From the NCBI RefSeq assembly GCF_965205175.1, contig NZ_OZ242038.1:682001-746000 (forward strand): a DNA stretch of 64,000 bases, given 5' to 3'. Both the position numbers and the translations under genes were made by a program. Each line of letters opens with the position of its first letter. Position 1 is the stretch's first letter. This stretch comes from Poriferisodalis sp965205175. Its GTDB lineage: Bacteria; Actinomycetota; Acidimicrobiia; Acidimicrobiales; Poriferisodalaceae. The notes under the pieces are model-generated. The model ran no database searches. It had not been told where the DNA came from and saw only the letters and a list, made by a program, of their open reading frames with translations. Shown one piece after another: positions 52,788 to 60,864 of the stretch.

Positions 52788-54463
52788 TGACCGACGGCTG
52801 CGAGGTGCTGCTGGCCGGCCGCGGCGTCACCAAGCGGTTCGGTCCGGTCGTGGCCAACGACGACGTGTCGATGGAGCTGCGACCGGGGCGGATCCTCGCG
52901 TTGCTGGGCGAGAACGGCGCCGGCAAGAGCACGTTGGTGAACGTGTTGTTCGGTTTGCACCGACCGGATGCGGGCGAGGTGGTGATGGCCGACGAGTCGG
53001 TCGAGCTGTCGGGTCCGCAGGATGCCATTGCGCGAGGTGTCGGCATGGTGCACCAGCACTTCCAGCTGGTGCCGCCCATGAGCGTGGTACGCAACATCGT
53101 GCTGGGCGCGGAGCCGCGCCGGATGGGGATGATCGATCTTGCTCGGGCCCGGCGCCGAGTGCTGGAGCTGGCCGAGCAGTTCGGCCTGCACGTCGACCCT
53201 GATGCCACGGTGGAGGATCTGCCGGTGGGCGCACAGCAGCGGGTGGAGATTCTCAAGGCGCTGTACCGCGATGCTCGGGTGCTGATCGCTGACGAGCCGA
53301 CTGCCGTCCTCACTCCCCAAGAGACCGATCACTTGCTGAGCGTGCTTCGCGGTTTGACCGAAGACGGTGTCGGCATCGTGTTCATCACGCACAAGCTGCG
53401 CGAGGTCATGGCTGCGGCTGACGACATCGTCGTGCTGCGCGAGGGGCGGGTGGTAGCCACGACGGTGCCCGCGCAGACCAGCGAGGCAACCTTGGCCGAG
53501 CTGATGGTGGGCCGCGCGGTCGATCTCCGAGGTGATCGGCTTGGGTCCGGCGCGGCGGGCGGTGCCGCTCCCGTTGCCGCGAAGGGTGTTGACGACCAGA
53601 ACGCCAAGGCCGAGCCCAGCACAGCTTCGCCGCCGGTGCTGGGTGCCGCAGCGGTGCCGGACGAGCCGGCAGTTCCCGACAGCCCAGTCGCGCCGAATGC
53701 TCCGGTGGTGCTCGAGGTCGAGGGGTTGTGCGTGGACGACGACCGCAGTCAGCGTGCTGTCGACGGGTTGTCGCTCGCCGTGCACGCCGGCGAGATCGTC
53801 GGGGTAGCGGGTGTGGAGGGCAACGGCCAGCGAGAGCTCGTGGAGGCCGTCACCGGCTTGCGGCACGTGGCGTCGGGCACGGTGTCGATCAGCGGACGCG
53901 ATGCTTCGGGCGCCCGACCGCGGCAGGTCGCGGTCATGGGCGTGGGGCACATCCCTGAGGATCGGGCCAAGCACGGCCTGATCGGCTCGTACTCGGTGGC
54001 CGACAACACGGTGCTGAACCGCTACTTCCGGCGACCGTTCGCCGTGGGCGGCCTGTTACGCCGCGACCGCATCGATGCACACGCCGCGGAGGTGGTGGCC
54101 GCCTTCGACGTGCGCACGCCCAGCGTCGAGCTGCCCGCGGACAGCCTGTCGGGTGGGAACAAGCAAAAGCTCGTGGTGGGCCGGGAGTTCTCCGATGACA
54201 TCGAATTGCTGATCGCCGCGCAGCCCACGCGCGGGATCGACATCGGCGCGATCGAGTTCATCTGGCGCCGCATCCGCGAGCGGCGCGACAACGGCACCGC
54301 CGTGCTGCTGGTGTCTGCCGAACTCGACGAAGTGCTGGCGCTGAGCGACCGGGTGGCCGTCATGTACGAAGGCCGCATCGTGGCCACCGTCGACCCCCTC
54401 GCCACCACACGAGAGGAGATCGGCCTCCTCATGGCTGGCGCCACCCCCGCCGGCGCGGCCTAG
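52787..54463 (+). CDS. BMP-type ABC transporter ATPase, two nucleotide-binding domains
   Basis: The 558-residue protein has two ABC domains. The first has Walker A LLGENGAGKSTLVNVL, a signature region (DLPVGAQQRVEILKALYRDA) and Walker B VLIADEPTAVLTP. The second has a degenerate Walker A (GVEGNGQRELVEAV), a good signature (SLSGGNKQKLVVGREF) and Walker B-like LLIAAQPTRGIDIG, as is usual in sugar/nucleoside importers. A Pro/Ala-rich linker (about 255-305) joins them. The gene order binding protein-permease-permease-ATPase differs from the common order with the ATPase second. Confidence 0.95.
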   Translation: MTDGCEVLLAGRGVTKRFGPVVANDDVSMELRPGRILALLGENGAGKSTLVNVLFGLHRPDAGEVVMADESVELSGPQDAIARGVGMVHQHFQLVPPMSVVRNIVLGAEPRRMGMIDLARARRRVLELAEQFGLHVDPDATVEDLPVGAQQRVEILKALYRDARVLIADEPTAVLTPQETDHLLSVLRGLTEDGVGIVFITHKLREVMAAADDIVVLREGRVVATTVPAQTSEATLAELMVGRAVDLRGDRLGSGAAGGAAPVAAKGVDDQNAKAEPSTASPPVLGAAAVPDEPAVPDSPVAPNAPVVLEVEGLCVDDDRSQRAVDGLSLAVHAGEIVGVAGVEGNGQRELVEAVTGLRHVASGTVSISGRDASGARPRQVAVMGVGHIPEDRAKHGLIGSYSVADNTVLNRYFRRPFAVGGLLRRDRIDAHAAEVVAAFDVRTPSVELPADSLSGGNKQKLVVGREFSDDIELLIAAQPTRGIDIGAIEFIWRRIRERRDNGTAVLLVSAELDEVLALSDRVAVMYEGRIVATVDPLATTREEIGLLMAGATPAGAA

Positions 54464-54469
54464 CCAGCC

Positions 54470-54733
54470 TCAGCCGGCGGTTTGCAACAGCTCCTCGATC
54501 ACGCGATCGTTGAAGTAGTTCGGGTGCGTAACTCTGATGGCTCGCTCCGAGTCGCCTCCAAGGAGCACAACCTCCACGCGCGGTTGATCCTCGAACTCAG
54601 TCTCCATCGCGAAGTACGCTTCCACGGCCCGCGAACCGTTGGTGAACTCCTGCCACCGCACCCGCTTGCGCTTGTCATGGTCGTACGCGATGAGGAAGTG
54701 AATCGTCTTGCCCCTGCGGCTCGTAGCGGCCAT
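54470..54733 (-). CDS. Small conserved protein, possible partner of the RelA/SpoT-domain gene
   Basis: The 87-residue protein has IHFLIAYDHDKRKRVRWQEF, RAVEAYFAMETEFEDQPRVE and VVLLGGDSERAIRVTHPNYF. It resembles small actinobacterial proteins of unknown function with the same GDS...TH.NYF ending. It lies 160 bp downstream of the RelA/SpoT-domain gene on the same strand, so an antitoxin role is possible but unproven. It ends six bases from the convergent ABC transporter gene. Confidence 0.7.
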   Translation of the reverse strand: MAATSRRGKTIHFLIAYDHDKRKRVRWQEFTNGSRAVEAYFAMETEFEDQPRVEVVLLGGDSERAIRVTHPNYFNDRVIEELLQTAG

Positions 54734-54893
54734 GCCCGCAGGCTAGCCGACCACGACGCACTCGGGTCAAGTTGCACAACGCTCGTTATGCCACACTTTC
54801 CGCTGGCCGCCCGCAGTGGGCGCGAGTCAAGCGCTCAGGCCCGGCCCCGGCGCAGGACCTTCCGAGTTGGAGCGGTTGAGGCGCGCCGATGTG

Positions 54894-55685
54894 TCACGTC
54901 CAGCCCAGCTCTTCGATGTTGGTCGTCCCTGCAATCACGCCAAGCCCCCCTGCCTCGGCGACCTGCGCCATGAGGCCCCGAAGCTCGTTGTCCAGCGCTG
55001 CCGGGTCTTGGCCCTGCGCGTCGCGCTCTGCAAAGGTGTCGCTCATGACGATCAGCAACCGGTGGACGTCTTCAGGCCCGCTGCCGCTCTTGTAGTCCAC
55101 GCCGACTCGATTCGTGAGATCCTCCACGATCCGAGCCCACCTGTGCTGCCAACGCGTGCGTAGCTGCACCTCGACCCTTCGACCCCGGTAGTGCGTGCGG
55201 ATGTGGACCGCTCGATAGCCCGAGTCGCGCGGATGCTCGACGTAGTCGATGACGCGATCCTCTCGGTTGTCGCGACGGCGGCTGTTGGCGGTGAAGCGGT
55301 CGCGGACTTGAGCGATGGCATTCAGCGATGGCAAGACTGCACGACAGCCGCCGATGTCCTGCATACGCGACAGCTTCATCGTGGGTTCGCGGCGAAGCTT
55401 GTCCCACACCGTAAGGCGTCGTTTGAGACGCTGCGTGATCTCTGCGTCGCGACCGATGACGTAGCGCTTGGTGGACACGCACGACTGCAGGCCCATGCGA
55501 GCTGTGAGCATCGGTAGCTTGTGCGCTGCGCGAAATGCTTCGACGATGCGTGCCGCATCGCGCAGCTCCTCGTCTGTCGGCGGCGGCAACGCCCCCATGA
55601 GGTGCTTCCGCACTGCTTGGCCAGCGCTGTCAACGCGGCTGTTGGACAGCACCGGGGCATCCGCCAAAAATGGTGAGCCTGCCAA
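54894..55685 (-). CDS. RelA/SpoT-domain protein, possible toxic alarmone synthetase/pyrophosphotransferase
   Basis: The 263-residue protein has the nucleotidyl-transfer domain of (p)ppGpp synthetases but no hydrolase, TGS or ACT domain. Motifs are KLSRMQDIGGCRAVLPSL (metal/substrate R-x-x-D-x-x-G-x-R), DYVEHPRDSGYRAVHIRT (the tyrosine of the G-loop), and VEVQLRTRWQHRWARIVED (E-x-Q-x-R-T). Stand-alone proteins like this include small alarmone synthetases and toxSAS/CapRel toxins that make (pp)pApp or pyrophosphorylate tRNA. The location next to DarTG suggests the latter; the actual activity is not known. Confidence 0.82.
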   Translation of the reverse strand: MAGSPFLADAPVLSNSRVDSAGQAVRKHLMGALPPPTDEELRDAARIVEAFRAAHKLPMLTARMGLQSCVSTKRYVIGRDAEITQRLKRRLTVWDKLRREPTMKLSRMQDIGGCRAVLPSLNAIAQVRDRFTANSRRRDNREDRVIDYVEHPRDSGYRAVHIRTHYRGRRVEVQLRTRWQHRWARIVEDLTNRVGVDYKSGSGPEDVHRLLIVMSDTFAERDAQGQDPAALDNELRGLMAQVAEAGGLGVIAGTTNIEELGWT

Positions 55686-55980
55686 GCGTCAGCTCGCGCC
55701 GAGTATGCACCTGCGGGATCCAGGCTCGCACGCGTCTGCAGCTCCACTCGGCCGGCGCATAGGCGCCAGCACTGCCGCTGCACACCAAGTCCATCTCATA
55801 GGGAAAATAGCAAAGGCCTATTGCACAGGGGAAGATGTAGAAGCTTAGCGGTCACGTTACATCAAGGACGGCGGCAGGCAGCGAAACTAGATCTGCTATA
55901 CCGTCTGGTTGTATGAGACCGTCACGGGCACGCGTGGCGAGTACGACTGCTTCGACCGGAGACGGCGAGGGAGTAGCGCC
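55686..55980. other. Gene-free AT-richer interval between two toxin loci
   Basis: This 295-bp stretch between the RelA/SpoT-domain gene and darG has no convincing gene. Its base composition is lower in GC than the surroundings. It must hold the promoter of the RelA/SpoT-domain gene on the minus strand; TGCTATTT near 55805 is a weak -10 candidate, nothing more. Confidence 0.4.
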
Positions 55981-56598
55981 TCAACTGGCTCCAGCAAGAA
56001 ATTCGACGGAGGCTTGTTCTGCCGGTACGTTCCTCGGCGCGTAGAGAATCACCGGAATATCCAGTTGATCAAGCCGACGGTATAGCATTGGTCCCACGGT
56101 TGCCCACTCCAAGCGTCCATTTTCGCAGCCCAGAGCAGGAATCGCCAGTGACGTGATACCCCATAACTTGTAGTGAAGTTTGAGATGATCTAGACCTCGC
56201 TCAAGATAGCTGATTTTCGACCGCTCCTTCCAATGATTCTTGGTGGGGAAATTCAATACCCAAGGCTCCGACCGTTCATCTTGCTTATGATCGTTGGTGC
56301 CTGCGAACAAACCGAGCTGCTCGGCCACGATTGCATTGCCACAATTGGGAGGATCTGGATACAAGTACGGCACGCCGGGCTCAACTCGGCCCGCTGCACA
56401 ACGTCGCTTGTAATCGCGGTACATGTCGCCGAAGCGCGGCTGTTGTTTGAATGCGAGGGCCACTCCTTTGCCCATTACGCCCTTACAGTTGACGGTGTTG
56501 ACTAGTGTTTGAATCGGCTGGCGCAGTCCATCCCTGATATAACTTTCATACTCGTCGGCTCGCGATACATCGCCGGCCGTCTTGACCTGTTCGATCAC
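55981..56598 (-). CDS. darG: DarG-like macrodomain antitoxin
   Basis: The 205-residue protein is a macrodomain of the DarG type, which removes ADP-ribose from thymidine in DNA. Signatures: IQTLVNTVNCKGVMGKGVAL, WVLNFPTKNHWKERSKISYL, LAIPALGCENGRLEW. It starts with GTG and overlaps the darT stop by four bases. Longer DarG proteins carry an additional C-terminal toxin-binding domain; here only about 45 residues follow the macrodomain. Confidence 0.92.
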   Translation of the reverse strand: MIEQVKTAGDVSRADEYESYIRDGLRQPIQTLVNTVNCKGVMGKGVALAFKQQPRFGDMYRDYKRRCAAGRVEPGVPYLYPDPPNCGNAIVAEQLGLFAGTNDHKQDERSEPWVLNFPTKNHWKERSKISYLERGLDHLKLHYKLWGITSLAIPALGCENGRLEWATVGPMLYRRLDQLDIPVILYAPRNVPAEQASVEFLAGAS

Positions 56599-57275
56599 GT
56601 GGCATCTCCATCCATTTGTTTAGCGATAGAAGTAGTGCCGAGAGCGAGCCAGTCTTCTCGGACAAAAAGCTCGAGCTTTGGGAAGAGCGGCTTCAGCACC
56701 GCATAAGCGCGATAACTGAATGTGTAGACTGCCTCAATATATTCCGGTGCTATCTCGTTGGGTATCAGCACTTCAGCCATCGCCAACCGCTTGTTTTCTT
56801 CTTGTTGTGCTTCATCTTGATTCCAACCTAAAGCAAACACCTTCGTTCGGCGAAGTCGCTTCACACCGGTCGGCATTGGCAGCGGATCCGACGTCTCCTG
56901 ACTACCCAGACCGCCATCGGAGACTCTGACTTCCTCTAGGTCTAAGACTTCTGGGCTTACCACCAATACACAGATGTCGTCCCAACTATATCCCTTGATT
57001 TCGGCGCGCAATATGACATCGAACAGCATGGCATTTTGAGCATTGAAGTATAGACAAGCATAATCGTGTATCTCTCGCTCGCGCCGGATGGTTTGTGGCC
57101 GTTCTCTAGCGATGTTCAAAGGCCGATATTGTTGTGCGGCTTCATGACTGAGGAGGCCGTGCTCGAAGATTGATTGTAAGTTCTTACGGTGAACTATGTG
57201 ATACAATTCGGTGTGGTCCGTTGGCTTCAGACGTTCGTGTGATGAGGCGACACTACCAGCAGGACGTTTCGACAT
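56595..57275 (-). CDS. darT: DarT-like DNA ADP-ribosyltransferase toxin (DUF4433)
   Basis: DarT modifies thymidines in single-stranded DNA motifs using NAD+. The 226 residues show the ARTD-like start HTELYHIVHRKNLQSIFEHG and LLSHEAAQQ, a HDYACLYFNAQNAMLFDVIL core, and the probable catalytic glutamate in LAMAEVLIPNEIAPEYIE. It is the first gene of the darT-darG pair. DarTG systems act as phage defence by abortive infection. The basic N-terminal ~15 residues are extra. Confidence 0.92.
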   Translation of the reverse strand: MSKRPAGSVASSHERLKPTDHTELYHIVHRKNLQSIFEHGLLSHEAAQQYRPLNIARERPQTIRREREIHDYACLYFNAQNAMLFDVILRAEIKGYSWDDICVLVVSPEVLDLEEVRVSDGGLGSQETSDPLPMPTGVKRLRRTKVFALGWNQDEAQQEENKRLAMAEVLIPNEIAPEYIEAVYTFSYRAYAVLKPLFPKLELFVREDWLALGTTSIAKQMDGDAT

Positions 57276-57374
57276 CTCTTCGACGTTCTCCTTGCTGGAG
57301 CAGGGCGGGGGCTTTAGTCCTTTTGCGAAACTACGTTAGTTGACGGGATAGGATGGACAGATGCGATTAGCGGG

Positions 57375-59501
57375 CTAGATGACGCGGTCGCTGCCTCCGT
57401 CTTGGGGGATCTGGGCGCCGGTGGTGTGGGCGAAGGCGGGGCCGCAGAGGGTGGCGATGAGCGCTCCGACATCGGCTGCGGCCAGTTCGCGTCCGAGCAG
57501 GTTGCGTCGGCGGTACTGCTCTGCGGTGAGGCCGTAGCTGGCGGCTCGCTCGGCGATCAGCTCGTCGGACCACAGCCCCGTGTCGAACACGCCGTCGGGA
57601 TGCACCACGTTGACGGTGATGCCGTCTGTGGCCCATTCGAGGGCTGCCACGCGAGCCAGCTGGGTCAGCGCTGCCTTGGACGCCGAATACGCAGCCGCGT
57701 TGCGCCCAGGTGCGGGCACGTTCTTGGAGCCGACCACAATGACGCGCCCGCCGACCGGCGAATGCCGTAGCACCCGATGCGCGCCAGCCAGCGTGTTGGC
57801 CGCCCCGCTCACGTTGACCTCGAAGGTCTGCTGCCATGCGGCGTCCAGCAGCGGATCGTCGCAGAGTTCGCTCACCGGCACTGACGGGCCGAAGACGCCG
57901 GCCGCCGCCACCACGATGTCGATGCCACCGAAGCGCTCCACCGCAGTGGCCACTCCGGCAGCCACGGCTCGCGGATCGGTGACATCGGCCACGGTGTGGT
58001 GACGCGCCGTTCCGCTGATGCTCTCGGGTGCCGGCGCGAGGTCAATGCCTGACACTGCAGCGCCGGCCGCCGCCAGCGCGTCAGCCGCCGCCCGACCGAT
58101 GCCTGACGACGCGCCGGTCACCAGCGCCACCTGCCCCGCCAGCGGCGCAGGCGCACCTGCACGCGCCAGCTTGGCCTGCTCGAGCTCCCAGTACTCCACG
58201 TCGAACAGATCGGCCTCGCTGAGTGCCACGTAGCCGCCCAGGGCCTCCGCCGCGCAGATCACGTCAATGGTGTGCAGGTAGATATCCGCAGCGATGTCGC
58301 AGTCGGCCGCACTCCGCCCGGCGGTCCGCAGTCCGAGTTCGCGGTCCAGCACCACACGCGGCGCTGGGTCCAGAATGGTGAGCGACGCCGCGGTGCTTGA
58401 TTCGGTGGTGTTCGAGGCTGCGGTGCCCGAGTATGCAGCGCGCGGCTGATTCGCATCCGCAGAACGACGCCTCGTCACATTGCGCTCGAAGTACGCGCGG
58501 TAGTCGTCTGCGAATGCGGCGACGTCGCGGCCCACCAGCGGGAATTGCTTGGTGCGGATGATGTGGTCGGGCGTGGCAGGCCCACGGCATGCGACCGGTG
58601 CCACGTCATCTCGGGCACAGAACGCATCGGCACGCTTGTCGCGGACCGCGCGTAACAGCAGCGGCACTCCGGCTGCAGCGGAGATTGCCGCTCGCAGCTG
58701 TGCAACAGCCTCGCAGTCGTCGTTGTCGCCTCGCGATGTTGCCGGTACGCAGTCGTCGCCCGAAACACCACCATCAGTCTGCGGCTCGTCTCGATCGTCT
58801 GTCGTCCGGCCGGCCGTCGGCGCGCCGGCCTCGGCCAGGTGCTGTTCCGCTTCGCTGATCAGATCAATCATCAAGTCGTAGGCTTGACGCGCCGTGTCGC
58901 CGAAGGTGAAGATGCCGTGGCTCAGCAGCACCATCGCCTCGGTGCCGTCGTGGGCCTGGGCCCGCCACTCATCAGCGCAGCGACGAGCCAGCTCGAATCC
59001 GGGCATCACGTAGGGCACCACGACGACTCGCTCACCCCACAGCCGGCGTACTCGCTGGTCGCCGTCGGCAGTGTTGGTGAGTGCCAGCACGGCGTCGGCA
59101 TGGCTGTGCAGCACTGCGCGCTGAGGCAACAGCGCGTGTAGGATCGCCTCCACCGAGGGATTCGGAGCGCTGGCGTCGAGCAGGTGGATCCGCAGCTGAT
59201 TCACCATCTCGGTATCGCTGAGCGCCGGCAGCTCAGCCAAGCGCTGCACAGGCATGAGGCGAAGTGGTGCGAATCCGGGCGGCTCAATAGTCGCGAGGTC
59301 CCAGCCGCTGCCCTTCACCCACAGCGTCGGGATCGGCTCGCCCCAGACATCAGCGCTGGTGCCTTTGATGGACGTGTTGCCGCCGCCGTGCAGAACCAGC
59401 GCCGGCGCCGCTCCGACCAAGCGCGAAGCGTAGGTGATCTCGCCGAGATCGCCCAAGCCTTCCCAACGTCGGGCATCGTCGACATTCCACCGATTCAGCA
59501 C
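57375..59501 (-). CDS. Bifunctional class II aldolase / short-chain dehydrogenase
   Basis: The protein is 708 residues. The N-terminal half is a class II (RhaD/fuculose-type) sugar-phosphate aldolase: LVLHGGGNTSIKGTSADVWG, LWVKGSGWDLATIEP, zinc-binding RAVLHSHADAVLAL and LSHGIFTFGDTARQAYDLMI. An acidic variable linker follows (about 235-265). The C-terminal 260 residues are an SDR oxidoreductase: VALVTGASSGIGRAAADALA and the catalytic YSASKAALTQLARV. Such fusions split a ketose-1-phosphate to DHAP and an aldehyde and then convert the aldehyde. Its GTG start overlaps mtnA, so the natural substrate may be methylthioribulose-1-phosphate or 5-deoxyribulose-1-phosphate rather than rhamnulose-1-phosphate. 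Confidence 0.9.
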   Translation of the reverse strand: MLNRWNVDDARRWEGLGDLGEITYASRLVGAAPALVLHGGGNTSIKGTSADVWGEPIPTLWVKGSGWDLATIEPPGFAPLRLMPVQRLAELPALSDTEMVNQLRIHLLDASAPNPSVEAILHALLPQRAVLHSHADAVLALTNTADGDQRVRRLWGERVVVVPYVMPGFELARRCADEWRAQAHDGTEAMVLLSHGIFTFGDTARQAYDLMIDLISEAEQHLAEAGAPTAGRTTDDRDEPQTDGGVSGDDCVPATSRGDNDDCEAVAQLRAAISAAAGVPLLLRAVRDKRADAFCARDDVAPVACRGPATPDHIIRTKQFPLVGRDVAAFADDYRAYFERNVTRRRSADANQPRAAYSGTAASNTTESSTAASLTILDPAPRVVLDRELGLRTAGRSAADCDIAADIYLHTIDVICAAEALGGYVALSEADLFDVEYWELEQAKLARAGAPAPLAGQVALVTGASSGIGRAAADALAAAGAAVSGIDLAPAPESISGTARHHTVADVTDPRAVAAGVATAVERFGGIDIVVAAAGVFGPSVPVSELCDDPLLDAAWQQTFEVNVSGAANTLAGAHRVLRHSPVGGRVIVVGSKNVPAPGRNAAAYSASKAALTQLARVAALEWATDGITVNVVHPDGVFDTGLWSDELIAERAASYGLTAEQYRRRNLLGRELAAADVGALIATLCGPAFAHTTGAQIPQDGGSDRVI

Positions 59502-60679
59502 CGCCGCTCCTTCGGCTTACTGTGCGCAGCCCGGTTGGCCGCCGACTCCGATTCCGACTCGCCGGCCAGCACGCGAGCGATGGATTCGCCAAAGGGCGGC
59601 CACAGCACGCCGCCGTCGGTGAGTATCGCCGTGATCAGCCGTGCCGGTGTGACGTCGAAGGCGGGGTTCACCGCATCCACGCCCGTCGGAGTGAGTCGGC
59701 TGCTGCCGGCGCAATGCACTTCGTCAGGATGCCGCTGCTCGATGACGATGCGGTCGCCCGAAGCGAGGGACGTATCGATGGTGGTGGTGGGCGCGGCGAC
59801 GTAGAACCCGATGCCCGCATCGGCTGCGGCCAGTGCGTGTGCGAGCGTTCCGACCTTGTTGGCAGTGTCGCCGTTGGCGGCGATTCGATCTGCGCCGACG
59901 ATCACTGCGTGAACTTCGCCGCTGCCGATCAGCGAGGCCATGGCGCCGTCGGCAACCACCGCCACGTCGATGCCGGCGTCGGCCAGTTCCCACGCCGTCA
60001 GGCGGGCGCCTTGCAGCAGCGGCCGCGTCTCCGACGCCAGCACGCGCACGGGCTCGCTGGCAGCCGCCTTGGCGTAGACCGTGGCCAGCGCGGTGCCGAT
60101 GCCCGCGGTGGCCAGTCGTCCGGTGTTGCAGTGCGTGGCGATGACCGTGGCATCGGTCAGCAGCTCACGCCCGAGGCGGCCGATCTCCGCGCATGCCCGT
60201 GCGTCCTCGGCACCGATGGCCAGGGCCTCGTCCAGCAGCCGCTGCCGCAACGCCGCCACGCTGTCAGTGCCCGGTGCCGTCGGGCCACCGCCGTTCGACA
60301 GCCCAGTGTCGGGCGCACGGTCAGCTTCGACCACCGGCGCTGCAACGAGCGCCAGCGCAGCATCGATGGTGCGATCGACCGCCCAGCGCAGGTTGACCGC
60401 CGTGGGCCGGGCATCGCCGATGAAGCAGCGCAGCCGCTCCAACTCCGCTCGGGCGTCGTCCAGCGAGCAAGGCGACGCTGCGTCGAAGCCAACGACCACC
60501 GCGAGGGCGCCGAACGCCCCGAGCGCCGGCGCTCCTCGAATTGCGAGTCGCCCGATGGCATCCACTGCGCCGGCGGCATCGCGCACGTCGATCAGCATCA
60601 GCTCCGCCGGCAGGCGCGTCTGGTCGATGATCTCGATGCTGGAACCAGTCCAGCGCAGCGTGGGTGTGGGTGCGTCCAT
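59495..60679 (-). CDS. mtnA: S-methyl-5-thioribose-1-phosphate isomerase
   Basis: This 394-residue aldose-ketose isomerase of the methionine-salvage type starts MDAPTPTLRWTGSSIEIIDQ. Signatures are GRLAIRGAPALGAFGALAVV, the catalytic Cys in TVIATHCNTGRLATAGIGTA and the catalytic Asp in IVGADRIAANGDTANKVGT. It turns 5-methylthioribose-1-phosphate (or 5-deoxyribose-1-phosphate) into the ketose form, the substrate of the overlapping aldolase. No mtnBCD or mtnK/P gene is present here. Confidence 0.95.
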   Translation of the reverse strand: MDAPTPTLRWTGSSIEIIDQTRLPAELMLIDVRDAAGAVDAIGRLAIRGAPALGAFGALAVVVGFDAASPCSLDDARAELERLRCFIGDARPTAVNLRWAVDRTIDAALALVAAPVVEADRAPDTGLSNGGGPTAPGTDSVAALRQRLLDEALAIGAEDARACAEIGRLGRELLTDATVIATHCNTGRLATAGIGTALATVYAKAAASEPVRVLASETRPLLQGARLTAWELADAGIDVAVVADGAMASLIGSGEVHAVIVGADRIAANGDTANKVGTLAHALAAADAGIGFYVAAPTTTIDTSLASGDRIVIEQRHPDEVHCAGSSRLTPTGVDAVNPAFDVTPARLITAILTDGGVLWPPFGESIARVLAGESESESAANRAAHSKPKERRC

Positions 60680-60737
60680 GCGCTCCACAGTCTCGCGCCG
60701 ATGTGTCACACAGCGGTCAACCTTGTCGCAGCACCTG

Positions 60738-60795
60738 TCGCAGCCCAGACCCGCAACGCAGCCCGGACCCTTCGCAGCCCAGACCCGCAACGCAG
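60738..60795. repeat. 24-bp direct repeat in the mtnA-menE divergent promoter region
   Basis: A 24-base sequence beginning TCGCAGCCCAGACCCGC occurs perfectly at 60738-60761 and 60772-60795 (period 34 bp, about three helical turns). It lies between the divergent mtnA and menE starts and may be a tandem operator; a partial third match precedes it. Confidence 0.8.
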
Positions 60796-60864
60796 GCCGA
60801 ACGGTCAATCCAGGCGAAGAAATGCGGCTGCACGCCAGCAGCAGGCCCGGGTAGGTTCCGCGCC

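Noticed and set aside
57300..57374. Possible promoter TTGACG near 57337 on the plus strand
   Set aside because: No plus-strand gene follows, and the spacing to any -10 box is poor.
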